Assembly (NCBI RefSeq): GCF_000756715.1
Contig: NZ_CCSE01000001.1
Location: 992,001-1,056,000, forward strand
Length of the DNA stretch: 64,000 nt
Source: Jeotgalicoccus saudimassiliensis
GTDB lineage: Bacteria; Bacillota; Bacilli; Staphylococcales; Salinicoccaceae
Direction: 5' to 3'
The notes beneath the pieces are model-generated. The model had not been told where the DNA came from, made no database searches, and saw only the letters and a program-made list of their open reading frames with translations. Positions 19,539-28,502 of the stretch are shown in pieces; the stretch's first letter is position 1, and each line of letters starts with the position of its first letter. A program made the translations under genes and the position numbers.

Positions 19539-20828
19539 TTACTCAGCTTTTTTACGGTTGTCTACCAGTACGTTTAAAGCTTTTTGGATTTTAACATCTT
19601 CTTTAATCATCGTTGCATCGCCAAGTGCTTTTTTCACATCTTCAACAGGCATGCCGAACTGTTCAGCCAGACGGTTGATTTCTGCGTCTACATCTTCGTC
19701 AGTCACTTCGATGTTTTCTTCTTCAGCGATTTGTCTTAATGTTAAGTTCGTGCGGACACGTTTAAGCGCATCTTCTTTCATTTGTTCACGCAGTGCGTTT
19801 TCGTCCTGACCTGACAGCTGTGTGTAAAGTTCAAGGTTTAAGCCCTGCTGTGATAAGTTCTGTTCGAATTCCTGAAGCATGCGTGAAGTTTCAGTGTCCA
19901 CCATTGCATCCGGAACGTCGATGTCAGCGTTGTCAGCTGCTCTAGCAACTAAGCTCTCTTTAAGCGTTACTTCGTAGTCGTTTTCTTTCTGTGCTTTAAC
20001 CTGCTCTGTAAGTTCAGCTTTAAGCTCGTCTACAGTGTTCGCTTCGCGGCCTTCAAGGTCAGCAACGAACTCGTCAGTTAATTCAGGTGTTTCTTTAACT
20101 TTAAGTGCGTTCACTTTAACCTGGAATACTGCTTCTTTACCAGCTAATTCCTCAGCGTGGTATTCTTCAGGGAAAGTAACGTTAACGTCTTTCTCTTCGC
20201 CGATTGCCATGCCGACCATCTGCTCTTCGAAACCTGGGATGAATGAGTTCGATCCTACTTCGATTTCGTAGTCGTGAGCGTGTCCGCCTTCGAAAGCTTC
20301 GCCGTCAACGAATCCGTGGAAGTCGATCGTCGCAACGTCGCCTTCTTCTACAGCGCCTTCTTCTTTAACAACTAAGTCAGAGTACTCTGTAAGGATGTGA
20401 TCGATCTGGTGATCAACTTCTTCGTCAGTCACTTCTGTGTCGATTTCTTCACCTTCAAGGTTTTTGTATTCGCCGAGTTTAACTTCAGGCTCAACTGTAA
20501 CAGTTGCTTTAAGAATAACATCTTTACCTTTTTCGATTTGTTCAACATCCACGTCAGGCTGAGCTACCGGCGTAATACCAGCTTCGTCAACAGCTTTTGA
20601 GTAGTGTACAGGTAAAAGAATGTCTAATGCATCCTGATAAAGTGATTCTACGCCGAAACGTTTTTCGAACATTTGACGGGGTACTTTACCTTTTCTGAAT
20701 CCAGGCATGTTGATATCCTTGGAAACTTTTTTAAATGCTTCATCTAAAGCAGTGTTTAATTCTTCAGCAGGAATTGTGATTGTTAAAATTCCTTCGTTAC
20801 CTTCTTGTTTTTCCCATGTTTGAGACAT
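19539..20828 (-). CDS. tig: Trigger factor
   Basis: A ribosome-associated chaperone and peptidyl-prolyl isomerase. From the ATG at 20828 (GGAGG ten bases upstream) the protein has 429 residues. The ribosome-binding domain carries the signature [17 protein letters not shown] near residue 44. The FKBP-type PPIase domain covers about 160-245 ([20 protein letters not shown]), and the C-terminal helical arms follow. An in-frame ATG at 20861 has no better ribosome site. Its neighbours clpX and a ysoA-like gene match the arrangement in Bacillus and Staphylococcus. Confidence 0.97.
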   Translation of the reverse strand: MSQTWEKQEGNEGILTITIPAEELNTALDEAFKKVSKDINMPGFRKGKVPRQMFEKRFGVESLYQDALDILLPVHYSKAVDEAGITPVAQPDVDVEQIEKGKDVILKATVTVEPEVKLGEYKNLEGEEIDTEVTDEEVDHQIDHILTEYSDLVVKEEGAVEEGDVATIDFHGFVDGEAFEGGHAHDYEIEVGSNSFIPGFEEQMVGMAIGEEKDVNVTFPEEYHAEELAGKEAVFQVKVNALKVKETPELTDEFVADLEGREANTVDELKAELTEQVKAQKENDYEVTLKESLVARAADNADIDVPDAMVDTETSRMLQEFEQNLSQQGLNLELYTQLSGQDENALREQMKEDALKRVRTNLTLRQIAEEENIEVTDEDVDAEINRLAEQFGMPVEDVKKALGDATMIKEDVKIQKALNVLVDNRKKAE

Positions 20829-20872
20829 AATACATTTTCCTCCATTAAGTCGTTTTTTCAATTAACCTGTAT

Positions 20873-20900
20873 ATTATAACACATACAAATATTGATTCAA
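20873..20900 (-). promoter_or_regulatory. tig promoter
   Basis: TTGAAT (20895-20900), a 16-base spacer and a perfect TATAAT (20873-20878) on the minus strand, 45 bases upstream of the tig start. Confidence 0.75.
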
Positions 20901-20909
20901 ATGATTGAT

Positions 20910-21857
20910 TTACAGCGAGTTACGGGCAATATCAAGCTCGATTTCGTTCAGCCAGTGTTTAACTTCCGGATCCGCATCGTATGACGCGGGCATACCGAGC
21001 ATTTCTTCAATGCGTTCAGCATAAGCCTTAATCACCGCATCCGCAGTAAAACCGGGCTGCACCGGATACATATATATCGCGTGTCCCATAATGAGCTCTG
21101 TAGCCGCTTCTTTAAATGACGGGTTGAACTGTTCAACTTCCTCCGTCACTTTCGGCAGTACATCCTTAACGATAAAATACTGTTCCAGATTGTCGAGTTC
21201 AGACGGCCTGACCGTCAACTCCACGCCGCATTTCTCAATGGTTAGCGTACCATTAGCGCGCACGCTTCGCAAATATAAAAGCATCGCAGTCTGCAATTCA
21301 TTCCGTTCAGTTTCAAGAAACGATTCCAATATCATGTTCATATACGTAATATCGTTCGTCTCGGTAATCTTCTGAACGAATTCCAGCTGCTGAAAGAGAT
21401 TCATTCTATCGAACTCATCTTTACCGATGGCCGGCTCCTGTTCTTTAAACATGCCGCGGAGTTTGTTCGCCGCATTCTGCCTTAAGCTTAAAATGTCGAC
21501 GCGGAACCCCTGCGGAATGGGTTCATCGAGCAGATGACCTGAGAACTCGAGCACTTCTTCGTAGTTGCCCATATCGGACAGTGCCTGCAACATATAGACC
21601 ATATGCGTTTCGTAATCTCCGTCGCCGTTGTTCATCTGTTCGAGCGAGTAATCGACGAGTTCTGCCGGACGCCCTGCACGAAGCAGCGTTTCATACAGCA
21701 GCTCTTCTGCATGTTCGGACGGTTTTGTGAGTCCGGTATATCTGTTGAACGTTTTTAAAAAACGCGCGTTATCCCCTGCATCGTAATGCGCTTTTAAATC
21801 ACGCTCGAACTTCTTAATAAAACGGTGATGCGTTGTGACTTTACTGTCCATAAGCAT
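20910..21857 (-). CDS. YsoA-like helical-repeat protein, function unknown
   Basis: A 315-residue soluble protein, predicted mostly helical, with TPR-like helix pairs in its first half (for example AEELLYETLLRAGRPAELVDYS and VYMLQALSDMGNYEEVLEFS). A similar gene, ysoA, sits beside tig in Bacillus subtilis, and the position supports that relationship. No catalytic motif was seen. The start overlaps the NUDIX gene by 17 bases. ATG codons at 21857 and 21851 are both possible and neither has a strong ribosome site, so translation may be coupled to the upstream gene. Confidence 0.75.
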   Translation of the reverse strand: MLMDSKVTTHHRFIKKFERDLKAHYDAGDNARFLKTFNRYTGLTKPSEHAEELLYETLLRAGRPAELVDYSLEQMNNGDGDYETHMVYMLQALSDMGNYEEVLEFSGHLLDEPIPQGFRVDILSLRQNAANKLRGMFKEQEPAIGKDEFDRMNLFQQLEFVQKITETNDITYMNMILESFLETERNELQTAMLLYLRSVRANGTLTIEKCGVELTVRPSELDNLEQYFIVKDVLPKVTEEVEQFNPSFKEAATELIMGHAIYMYPVQPGFTADAVIKAYAERIEEMLGMPASYDADPEVKHWLNEIELDIARNSL

Positions 21858-22455
21858 CCCGGATAATTAATTCGCTCCACGATTCATAAGGAGACATCGT
21901 TTCAAGAACATCGTTCTTGACCCACTCAAGAGCAATCGTGTCCGCTTCGTTGTTAATAATTTTATCTTTTTCAACATCGATTTTAAGCACGAGACCGATG
22001 TGGACTTTGCCGACATCGTTGCCGTCGTCGTTAATCAGGCCGTGGATTTCGATATTCTTAACGTCGTCGTCTTTCAGGCCCACTTCCTCTTCAAGCTCAC
22101 GCGCAGCATTCACACGCAGCTTGCCGTCGATATCCGCTTCATCTTCAACGTCATTCATATGACCGCCGACACCGATTGATAACAGGCCGTGCAGACGGGC
22201 CTCACCGCCGCCTTCAAGGCGTTTGTAAACAAGCGTCTCGTCTTCGTTCGTAATGATGCAGTAGCTGATCAATTGCTTGAAGCCTGGATCCTCTTCCATA
22301 TCACCGCGGCGCTTCACCTCGAAATCGCCGAATGATTTCACAATCTCCTTGTAGCGGTTATCGTCTTTGGAAATAAAACCGTTAAACGCATTCTCCTCGC
22401 TGTTGAATAACGTCTCGCGATTTACAACTAAAATCTGTTCATCAAATTTACTCAT
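21841..22455 (-). CDS. NUDIX-domain hydrolase/phosphoesterase (COG4112-like)
   Basis: The 204-residue protein has a NUDIX helix, AARELEEEVGL, near residue 115, preceded by the glycine-rich GVGGHMNDV. NUDIX enzymes cleave nucleoside diphosphates linked to another group, with Mg bound by the REXXEE glutamates, which are present. The region between the conserved Gly and the helix is longer than the standard 23-residue box, as in the predicted phosphoesterase subgroup. The substrate is unknown. The ribosome site GAGGAG precedes the ATG at 22455. A perfect 12-bp inverted repeat lies 230 bases upstream. Confidence 0.82.
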   Translation of the reverse strand: MSKFDEQILVVNRETLFNSEENAFNGFISKDDNRYKEIVKSFGDFEVKRRGDMEEDPGFKQLISYCIITNEDETLVYKRLEGGGEARLHGLLSIGVGGHMNDVEDEADIDGKLRVNAARELEEEVGLKDDDVKNIEIHGLINDDGNDVGKVHIGLVLKIDVEKDKIINNEADTIALEWVKNDVLETMSPYESWSELIIRDAYGQ

Positions 22456-22681
22456 GATTAATCTCCTCGCAGGCTGAAATTTATCTATATTTAATAATTA
22501 GAAAAGCTCTCACTTAAAGCCGTTTTAATTAATATCCGCCATCGTTCTTTTCAACTACTATAATATTTAAACTTTCAAATTCCATAATAGTTATTCACTC
22601 ATGGAAGTTTACACAAAAATAAGGGCGTTTTCAAGGGTGGATAATTACAATCTTTTAGAATATTTAGATTTCTGCCTGTTC

Positions 22682-22710
22682 GATTATATTACATCCGGTG
22701 TAATATAATC
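22682..22710. promoter_or_regulatory. Perfect 12-bp inverted repeat, possible operator
   Basis: GATTATATTACA and TGTAATATAATC are exactly complementary around the spacer TCCGG. It lies between the terminator of the LPXTG gene and the NUDIX gene. There is no T-run, so it is not a terminator; the length and symmetry suit a dimeric repressor. It does not match the Fur, PerR, Rex or CtsR consensus as I know them. Apart from this site and the terminator beside it, 22456-22765 shows only AT-rich sequence. Confidence 0.6.
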
Positions 22711-22721
22711 CGAGAAATATT

Positions 22722-22755
22722 AAAAGCCCCCATTCCCTGCTAAGGAATGAGAGCT
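22722..22755 (-). terminator. Terminator of the LPXTG amidase gene
   Basis: AGCTCTCATTCC pairs with GGAATGGGGGCT (two mismatches), followed by TTTT on the minus strand, about ten bases past the stop codon. Confidence 0.8.
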
Positions 22756-22765
22756 GAGCTGTCAC

Positions 22766-25700
22766 TTATTTTTCAGTTGTTTTTCTTCTTTTAACCAGGA
22801 AGCCTAATCCAAGTGCCGCTAAGATCGCAGCAAAGATTGTTGTATTTTGTGCAGGTGTTCCCGTATCAGGGAGTACTTCCTGCTCCTCTACTTCATCAGC
22901 AGTGTTTTGAACATTGTCGTTTGATGCTGCCGGAGCTGTTTCTGTTGAAGCTGATGATTCCGGTTGTTCTGCTGTTTCAGCTGTATCAACATCCTGCTCA
23001 GTGTATACCTTCTGATGTTCGTTTGTTTTATCAGCCGAACTATCACCGCCGTCACTGCCGTTGCCACTGTCAGCCGTCAGTACAGGCAGTGTTGTATTGT
23101 CTTCGTTCTGCACGCCGTACACGACTGCATACTGACTGAAGCTGTTTACGTTAAATACGACATAGCCGTCTTCAACTCTGAAGTCCACCGCTTCAAGCGT
23201 CTCACCGATGTCTCCTAAATAGTAAACATTCGATACGTAGCCGTTGGCCGGCAGGTACACAGTGACCTCACCCTGCAGGTTGTACAATGAACCGTTCTCA
23301 TCAAGCACATGGATATCGTACAGATCATGCGCTGCACCGATTGCATTTGAAGGATTCAATGTCGTCACAGCTAAAGACTTGCCATCAAGCTCACCCGACT
23401 CACTTACCACGCGGATGCCTGTCGCCGCATCTTCAACAGAAGATGAAACTTCTCCATCCGTATCAACGTCCGCTTCTGCAGGTTCTTCGTTGTCATCTGA
23501 TTCAGTTTCAGTGTCCTCGCTGTTGTCATCTGATGCTTCCTGTTCAGGTTCGTCAGCGTTGTCGTCAGCATCATCTGATTCACTGTCGCTGCTTTCCTCT
23601 GCGTCGTCATCAGCGTCAGCGTCTACAGCTTCAGTTGAAGTATCTTCGGAGTCGTCATCCTCTTCAGGTGTTGTTGACTCATCGTTATCATCACTGTCAG
23701 TTTCTTCTGTGTCGTCCGCGTCAGATTCCGCCGGTTCCTCCGGAGTTTCAGGTTCTGCAGGTTCATCCTGCTCCAGGTTTTCATCGTCTGAAACTTCTTC
23801 TGTGTCGTCGTCAGTGTCCTGTTCAGGTGTTTCTTCCTGTTCTTCAGTATCATCTACTGATTCATCCTGTTCAGGCGTTGGTTCATTATCATCTGACGTA
23901 TCTTCTTCAGGCTCCTGCGGCGTTTCAGTTTCCTTATCCGTATCTTCCGGAACATATTCCGCTGTCGTTAAGTCACCCGCATACATCCAGCCGAGTGCAA
24001 CGCCGTTCTCGTCTTCAAGCAGGTAATACTGATCGTAGTTGTAAGTCGCTGTTCTCACCACGCGGAACTGTTGGCCCAGCAGACTGTCGGCATTTTTCGT
24101 TCTGACATCGGTAACACTCTCATATAAACCGAGGTTATTTTCATTTACCTCAGCAACAAGATTCGTCTCGCCCTCATTAATTGGCATTGAAATCTGCGGC
24201 GTCGTGACCTTATTGTACATATCATTGTAGCGCTGACCGATTAGGCTGATTACATCGTTGTACTCATAATCGTAACGCGCAAAGTATTCGTACGGGTCAG
24301 GCGAAGCCGTTCCGCCAAGGTGGTTTGAAACTGCAACGTGAGAGTACAACGTCCCTTCGCCAGTTTCTTCAGCACTCACTACAGGCAGTTTATATTTGTA
24401 TAACAGGTTCGCAATGTAATCCGCGTAGTTATTAATTGATTTGGCAAAATCATGCTTATTATCGTAACGCATTAATTCAACATGCATATGCATATCATTT
24501 GATACAGGCCCCGCACCGTATGCAAGGTAGTCCGTATCCGCTACCTGAATGATGTTATCCGCATCTACGAACGCGTGAACAAATGCATTCTCCCAGTTAC
24601 GGGTCATGTATTCAATTTCACCGTAAATAGTTGAGTTCTCGTTACCAACATCGTGAAGTACGACACCTGAAGGTTTACCGACTTCACCATTTTCAGGCTC
24701 CCAGCCGTAATCAGAGCCGTACGCCAATTTAGGCAGATCCTGAATATAATCATATTGAATGTCTGCAACTTCGAAATTATTATCAGCAATATACTGATTA
24801 ACGTCTGTAATTGCCTGAGATAACGACATTGTGCTCATCGTGCTTGCAGTAAAGATCTCATCAGCATTTATCTCTTCATTCTCTGCAGCAAGTGAGTGAG
24901 TTAACTCAGTTAACAACTCTTCATCCGCTTCAATATTGTCAGCATTCTCTTCTAAGAAAGCAGCCTGTTCTTCAGCAGATAAATCAGCAAGTTCCTCATC
25001 CAGATTATCAGAATTATATTTGTATGTAACAGGTTCTTCTGATTGAGGTGATTCTGTTTGTGTTTCAGCTGCAGGTTCTTGTTCAGTTGATTCTTGAGTT
25101 TGTGTGGTTTCTTGTGGTTCAGTTTCTTCTACTTCAGGTTCTTCTGCGTCAGCTGGTTCTTCCTGAGCTGACTCTGTTTCAGTTGAAGCAGGCTCTTCAG
25201 TGACTTCTTCAGTATCCACTGCCGTTGTTTCTGTTTCTACAGCTTCTGATTCCTGTTCACCCCCTGTTGATTGCACTTCAGGTTCTGCAACTTCTTCTTC
25301 GACTGCAGGTTCTTCTTCAACAGTTTCCACTTGTGGTGCTTCTTCAGGCTCAACCGGTGCTTCCTCAACTTCAACAGGCTCTTCGACAACTTCCTGTTCT
25401 GTTGTTTCACCAGCCGGCTCTTCAGCGACTGCCTCTGTTGTTTGTGTTTCCTCAACAGGTTCCTCTTTTACTGCAGTTTCTTCTGTTTCAATTTCTTCAA
25501 CCGGTGTTTCCGCCTGTTCTTCAACCACTTCAGTAACGGCTGGTTCTTCCGTAACTTCCTCAACAGGTTCTGCTGTTTCTGTTGCTGCAGCTTCCTCTGT
25601 TTGAGTTTCTTCAACAGGAGCTTCTGCGGATTCCTCTACAGGCTCCGTCGGTTCTTCAGTGACTTCTTCAACATTACTTTCATCTAATTCATTTTCAACG

Positions 25701-25984
25701 ACTTCTTCAGCCTGCGCTGTTTCAGTCTCTTCTGTAACTTCTTCTTCAGCAGTTTCTGCATCAGTTTCATCTGAAGCTTCTTCACTGCTCTCTCCCGATA
25801 CTTCCTCGGATTCAACCATGTCCAGTTCTGTTTCTGACGTTTCTTCACTAGTCGCGTATTCTGCTGTCTCCGGATTTGAATACTGTGTATCCTGATCTAC
25901 TTCTTCTGCATTTGCCACCATTGCTGAGGCAATCAGACTCGTCGAAACGAGTGTCGGTACAATTAAACGATTCTTATACTTCAT
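22766..25984 (-). CDS. LPXTG-anchored, acidic-repeat N-acetylmuramoyl-L-alanine amidase
   Basis: A 1072-residue cell-wall protein. The signal peptide covers about residues 1-26 (cleavage near ANA-EE). A Glu/Val/Pro-rich low-complexity stalk (27-360) precedes an Amidase_2 domain of the staphylococcal Atl type (about 410-600). Its likely zinc ligands are H444 in VLHDVG, H554 in SNHLGG and the Asp of ASPDP. A GW/SH3-like domain follows (about 615-690, ending GWMYAGDL), then an Asp/Glu/Ser-rich stalk (690-890) and a beta-rich module (895-985). The sortase signal LPDTG is at 1038-1042, followed by a hydrophobic segment and KRRKTTEK. It probably cleaves the peptide from muramic acid at the cell surface. 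Most Atl-like amidases are secreted and held non-covalently, so sortase anchoring is unusual. Confidence 0.9.
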   Translation of the reverse strand: MKYKNRLIVPTLVSTSLIASAMVANAEEVDQDTQYSNPETAEYATSEETSETELDMVESEEVSGESSEEASDETDAETAEEEVTEETETAQAEEVVENELDESNVEEVTEEPTEPVEESAEAPVEETQTEEAAATETAEPVEEVTEEPAVTEVVEEQAETPVEEIETEETAVKEEPVEETQTTEAVAEEPAGETTEQEVVEEPVEVEEAPVEPEEAPQVETVEEEPAVEEEVAEPEVQSTGGEQESEAVETETTAVDTEEVTEEPASTETESAQEEPADAEEPEVEETEPQETTQTQESTEQEPAAETQTESPQSEEPVTYKYNSDNLDEELADLSAEEQAAFLEENADNIEADEELLTELTHSLAAENEEINADEIFTASTMSTMSLSQAITDVNQYIADNNFEVADIQYDYIQDLPKLAYGSDYGWEPENGEVGKPSGVVLHDVGNENSTIYGEIEYMTRNWENAFVHAFVDADNIIQVADTDYLAYGAGPVSNDMHMHVELMRYDNKHDFAKSINNYADYIANLLYKYKLPVVSAEETGEGTLYSHVAVSNHLGGTASPDPYEYFARYDYEYNDVISLIGQRYNDMYNKVTTPQISMPINEGETNLVAEVNENNLGLYESVTDVRTKNADSLLGQQFRVVRTATYNYDQYYLLEDENGVALGWMYAGDLTTAEYVPEDTDKETETPQEPEEDTSDDNEPTPEQDESVDDTEEQEETPEQDTDDDTEEVSDDENLEQDEPAEPETPEEPAESDADDTEETDSDDNDESTTPEEDDDSEDTSTEAVDADADDDAEESSDSESDDADDNADEPEQEASDDNSEDTETESDDNEEPAEADVDTDGEVSSSVEDAATGIRVVSESGELDGKSLAVTTLNPSNAIGAAHDLYDIHVLDENGSLYNLQGEVTVYLPANGYVSNVYYLGDIGETLEAVDFRVEDGYVVFNVNSFSQYAVVYGVQNEDNTTLPVLTADSGNGSDGGDSSADKTNEHQKVYTEQDVDTAETAEQPESSASTETAPAASNDNVQNTADEVEEQEVLPDTGTPAQNTTIFAAILAALGLGFLVKRRKTTEK

Positions 25985-26085
25985 TTTTTGACCTCCATAA
26001 AAGTGTATTCTTACCTATCGTACTAAACTTTTCACAAAAATGTTGGAATTTACTGAATTTTAATAAATTTTTTTACCTGTTATCG

Positions 26086-26123
26086 ATAAAAAGCTCTCAA
26101 ACCCGTTGAGGCATGAGAGCTTT
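26086..26123 (-). terminator. Terminator of the small basic protein gene
   Basis: AAAGCTCTCA/TGAGAGCTTT stem followed by TTTTTA on the minus strand, about 45 bases past the stop of the gene at 26167. Confidence 0.8.
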
Positions 26124-26166
26124 CAAATATTCAGTATTTATTTTATTACCTAGATTACCTTTATCA

Positions 26167-26364
26167 TCATTTATGTTCTAATTTAAATTCTCGATTCCGC
26201 ATCTCTTTTAGAATTTTCTCTTTATCAGGATTTTCACGCGGTTTTTCGAATGTGCGCATACCCGGTACAAAATCAGGATTAACACGTCTGGCTGCTCGAA
26301 GACCACGCTCTCTTCGTTCTGCATTTCTTTTACGTATATCTGACAGCTTTGCAGTTTTCACCAT
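26167..26364 (-). CDS. Small highly basic protein, function unknown
   Basis: A 65-residue protein dominated by Arg, Lys and Glu (MVKTAKLSDIRKRNAERRER at the N-terminus), probably helical and without a membrane segment. AGGAGG lies just before the ATG, a TATAAT-like promoter sequence is close upstream, and a good terminator follows, so it looks like a real expressed gene. I do not recognise a family. Nucleic-acid or ribosome association would fit the charge but is only a guess. Confidence 0.6.
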   Translation of the reverse strand: MVKTAKLSDIRKRNAERRERGLRAARRVNPDFVPGMRTFEKPRENPDKEKILKEMRNREFKLEHK

Positions 26365-26633
26365 GACCCCTCCTAATTTTTATAATGTATATATTTTATT
26401 ATACAACACTAGGGATATTATCGGACATTTACATTATTAGTCATGAAACACCTCAGATTACTAAGCCATGCGCAATTTATTTTGTAAGCAGCCGTCCTGA
26501 CTTTCCCGGTTCATTTTTATTTCTAATTTTTCTATCCATTTTGTGTAATTTCTATTATGCAAGAAAATCCCTGTAATCATAAAATATACACCATTATAAA
26601 CAGCGGTGAATATTTACAATTTTAACATTCACA
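26365..26633. other. Non-coding gap between the small basic gene and the tRNA terminator
   Basis: AT-rich sequence with no convincing gene, RNA or repeat. It must contain the promoter of the 65-residue gene (an AT-rich TATAAT-like stretch near 26380-26400). A 63-codon plus-strand frame here has no ribosome site. Confidence 0.5.
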
Positions 26634-26680
26634 TAAAAAAATAAGCTCTCCCACCTTTTTCAAAGTAGAAGAGCTTATTA
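26634..26680 (-). terminator. tRNA-Arg terminator
   Basis: AATAAGCTCT and AGAGCTTATT pair around a short loop and run into seven T on the minus strand, directly after the tRNA gene. Confidence 0.85.
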
Positions 26681-26688
26681 AACATTAA

Positions 26689-26762
<74 letters not shown>

Positions 26763-26785
26763 ACGTCTTAATTAACACAATAGTT

Positions 26786-26815
26786 ATTATAACCAGGATG
26801 CATATATAAAGTCAA
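26786..26815 (-). promoter_or_regulatory. tRNA-Arg promoter
   Basis: TTGACT (26810-26815), an 18-base spacer and TATAAT (26786-26791) on the minus strand, 24 bases upstream of the tRNA. Confidence 0.75.
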
Positions 26816-26843
26816 TGCATTTTTCGGTTTTTTTAATAAAATG

Positions 26844-27389
26844 TTAATTTAACGTTAACCACTCCGGTTTTAGCATACGATAAAGTGCGCAGTCATGGTA
26901 ATGGTCGTATAAAAATTCATAATCTTTCATAACAGCTTCCTGCTTAAATTTCAGCCGTTCCGGAATTTTTCTGCTCTTTTTATTCTCCACACCCGCAACA
27001 ATTTCAATCCGGTGCAGTCCCATTTTATCAAAACCGTAATCAATCAGTCCCGTAACCGCCCGGTTCATTATTCCTTTACCGGTATACGCCTCCGCCAGCC
27101 AGTAGCCGATTTCCGCTCTTCTGCTGAGTCCGACAATTCTGTTGAAACCGCACATACCTGCGAGTTCCCCGTTGTAATACACGCCGAGTGTCTTCGATTC
27201 ATGTGCATCGTTCATTTCAATCCAGTCTTTAATTATCGGCACGTACTGCCCGGGTGACGACATATAGTCCACCCACGGCAGCCATTCGCGGAGCTGTGTT
27301 CTGTTGCTGTCAACCAGCTTGTACAGCGCCTCATATTCGTCAGTCTGAACCTGTTTTAATTCCAGCGTATCGTCAATTTTGATAGTCAT
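26844..27389 (-). CDS. GNAT-family N-acetyltransferase (RimJ/RimL type)
   Basis: A 181-residue acetyl-CoA-dependent transferase of the RimL/Acetyltransf_3 type. It has LREWLPWVDYM near residue 34 and the typical beta4-alpha3 segment AEIGYWLAEAYTGKGIMNRA near residue 92, which binds acetyl-CoA. The C-terminal segment LKFKQEAVMKDYEFL follows. Homologues act on ribosomal proteins or small amines; the substrate here is not predictable. It may be co-transcribed with the upstream phosphodiesterase, rdgB and murI genes (gaps of 24 and 12 bases). Confidence 0.85.
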   Translation of the reverse strand: MTIKIDDTLELKQVQTDEYEALYKLVDSNRTQLREWLPWVDYMSSPGQYVPIIKDWIEMNDAHESKTLGVYYNGELAGMCGFNRIVGLSRRAEIGYWLAEAYTGKGIMNRAVTGLIDYGFDKMGLHRIEIVAGVENKKSRKIPERLKFKQEAVMKDYEFLYDHYHDCALYRMLKPEWLTLN

Positions 27390-27413
27390 GATGCACAGCT
27401 CCCCTGTTTTTAA

Positions 27414-27899
27414 TCAGCTGCCGAGATTGAATTCATCCATCAGCTTGTGCTTACGGTTGTAATAAGATGCGATTTTCGTATCCGTATCGATTACTAAATA
27501 ACTTTCCGGATATTCATTGCGTGATGATGTAATACTGCCGGGGTTTATCGCGTAAACGCCCTGGATCTTTTCGATTTTAGCGACGTGTGAATGACCGTAT
27601 AATGCATATTTCGCACCTGTTTCAGCCGCTTTTTCAGCAAGCGTATTGCGGTCTGACTTGATGCCGAACAGATGGCCGTGTGTATAGAACATGCCCGTTT
27701 CTTCATGAAGTCCCGTTTCAGGATAGTTGCTGTCGCGGTCCGTATTGCCCGTCACGCGCAGAAATTTCTCCATTTCCGGATCATCATACGGAAATTCGCT
27801 GTCGCCGAGATGAATCGCCGCGTCCGGTTTTACCGTGTCGTACACTTCAGTTAAAATGTTTCTCTCACTGTGATTGTCGCTGATAACTAAAACTTTCAT
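27414..27899 (-). CDS. YfcE/YsnB-like metallophosphoesterase
   Basis: A 161-residue calcineurin-like phosphoesterase. Metal-binding motifs are in order: SDNHS (residues 7-11), HLGDSE near 30, a GNTD segment near 51, THGHLFG near 74 and YGHSHVAK near 100. Homologues hydrolyse phosphodiester bonds with Mn; the physiological substrate is unknown. The gene follows rdgB by 12 bases, the same pairing as in B. subtilis (ysnA-ysnB) and S. aureus. Confidence 0.9.
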   Translation of the reverse strand: MKVLVISDNHSERNILTEVYDTVKPDAAIHLGDSEFPYDDPEMEKFLRVTGNTDRDSNYPETGLHEETGMFYTHGHLFGIKSDRNTLAEKAAETGAKYALYGHSHVAKIEKIQGVYAINPGSITSSRNEYPESYLVIDTDTKIASYYNRKHKLMDEFNLGS

Positions 27900-27911
27900 C
27901 TTTGAATCCCC

Positions 27912-28502
27912 CTATTTTTTCAGCTTACTGAATACTTCAGTATCATTCATTAGTTTTTCCAGCGCTTTCCCTCTGTGACTGATTTTCCCTTTTTCATCAG
28001 AAGTAATCTCACCGAGGTAAATTCCTTTAAGCGTCTTAAACAGAGGATCGTAGCCGAAGCCGCCTGCACCATGTGATTCTGTTAAAATTTCACCTGCTAA
28101 AGTGCCTTCGTAAGTGAGCGTTTCCTCACCCGGAATCGATAAAGCCAGCACACATGTGAAGTACGCCGCACGGTTTTCAATCCCTTTTAATTCTTCAAGC
28201 AGTTTCGCGTTGTTCGATTCATCCGTCGCATTTTCACCCGAATAACGTGCCGAATATACGCCCGGTCTGCCTTCCAGCGCTTCCACCGACAGTCCCGAAT
28301 CATCGCTGATTACCGGTAAATTTAACGCTTCAGCCGCCGCTTCTGATTTCAGAATCGCATTTTCCCTGAATGTCGCCCCTGTTTCCTCCACGTCGAATTC
28401 CGGCAGAATGTCTTTAATGCCGACCACTTCAAAGTCTGAGAAAATCGCTTTAAAGTCGTTGATTTTTCCCTTATTGCCGCTTGCTATTACAATTTTTGTC
28501 AT
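27912..28502 (-). CDS. rdgB: XTP/dITP diphosphatase (RdgB/HAM1 family)
   Basis: Removes non-canonical purine nucleotides (XTP, dITP, ITP) from the pool and so prevents their incorporation into DNA. The 196-residue protein begins with the substrate motif IASGNKGKI and carries SDDSGLSVEALEGRPG near residue 66 and GFGYDPLF near residue 148. It starts at the last base of murI and is translationally coupled to it. Confidence 0.96.
   Translation of the reverse strand: MTKIVIASGNKGKINDFKAIFSDFEVVGIKDILPEFDVEETGATFRENAILKSEAAAEALNLPVISDDSGLSVEALEGRPGVYSARYSGENATDESNNAKLLEELKGIENRAAYFTCVLALSIPGEETLTYEGTLAGEILTESHGAGGFGYDPLFKTLKGIYLGEITSDEKGKISHRGKALEKLMNDTEVFSKLKK

Noticed and set aside
23244-25895. 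Long Ser/Leu-rich plus-strand frames opposite the LPXTG gene
   Set aside because: They are mirror images of the Glu/Asp/Thr-rich codons of the real gene and have no start signals.
26385-26576. 63-codon plus-strand frame near the tRNA
   Set aside because: AT-rich, no ribosome site, no recognisable domain.
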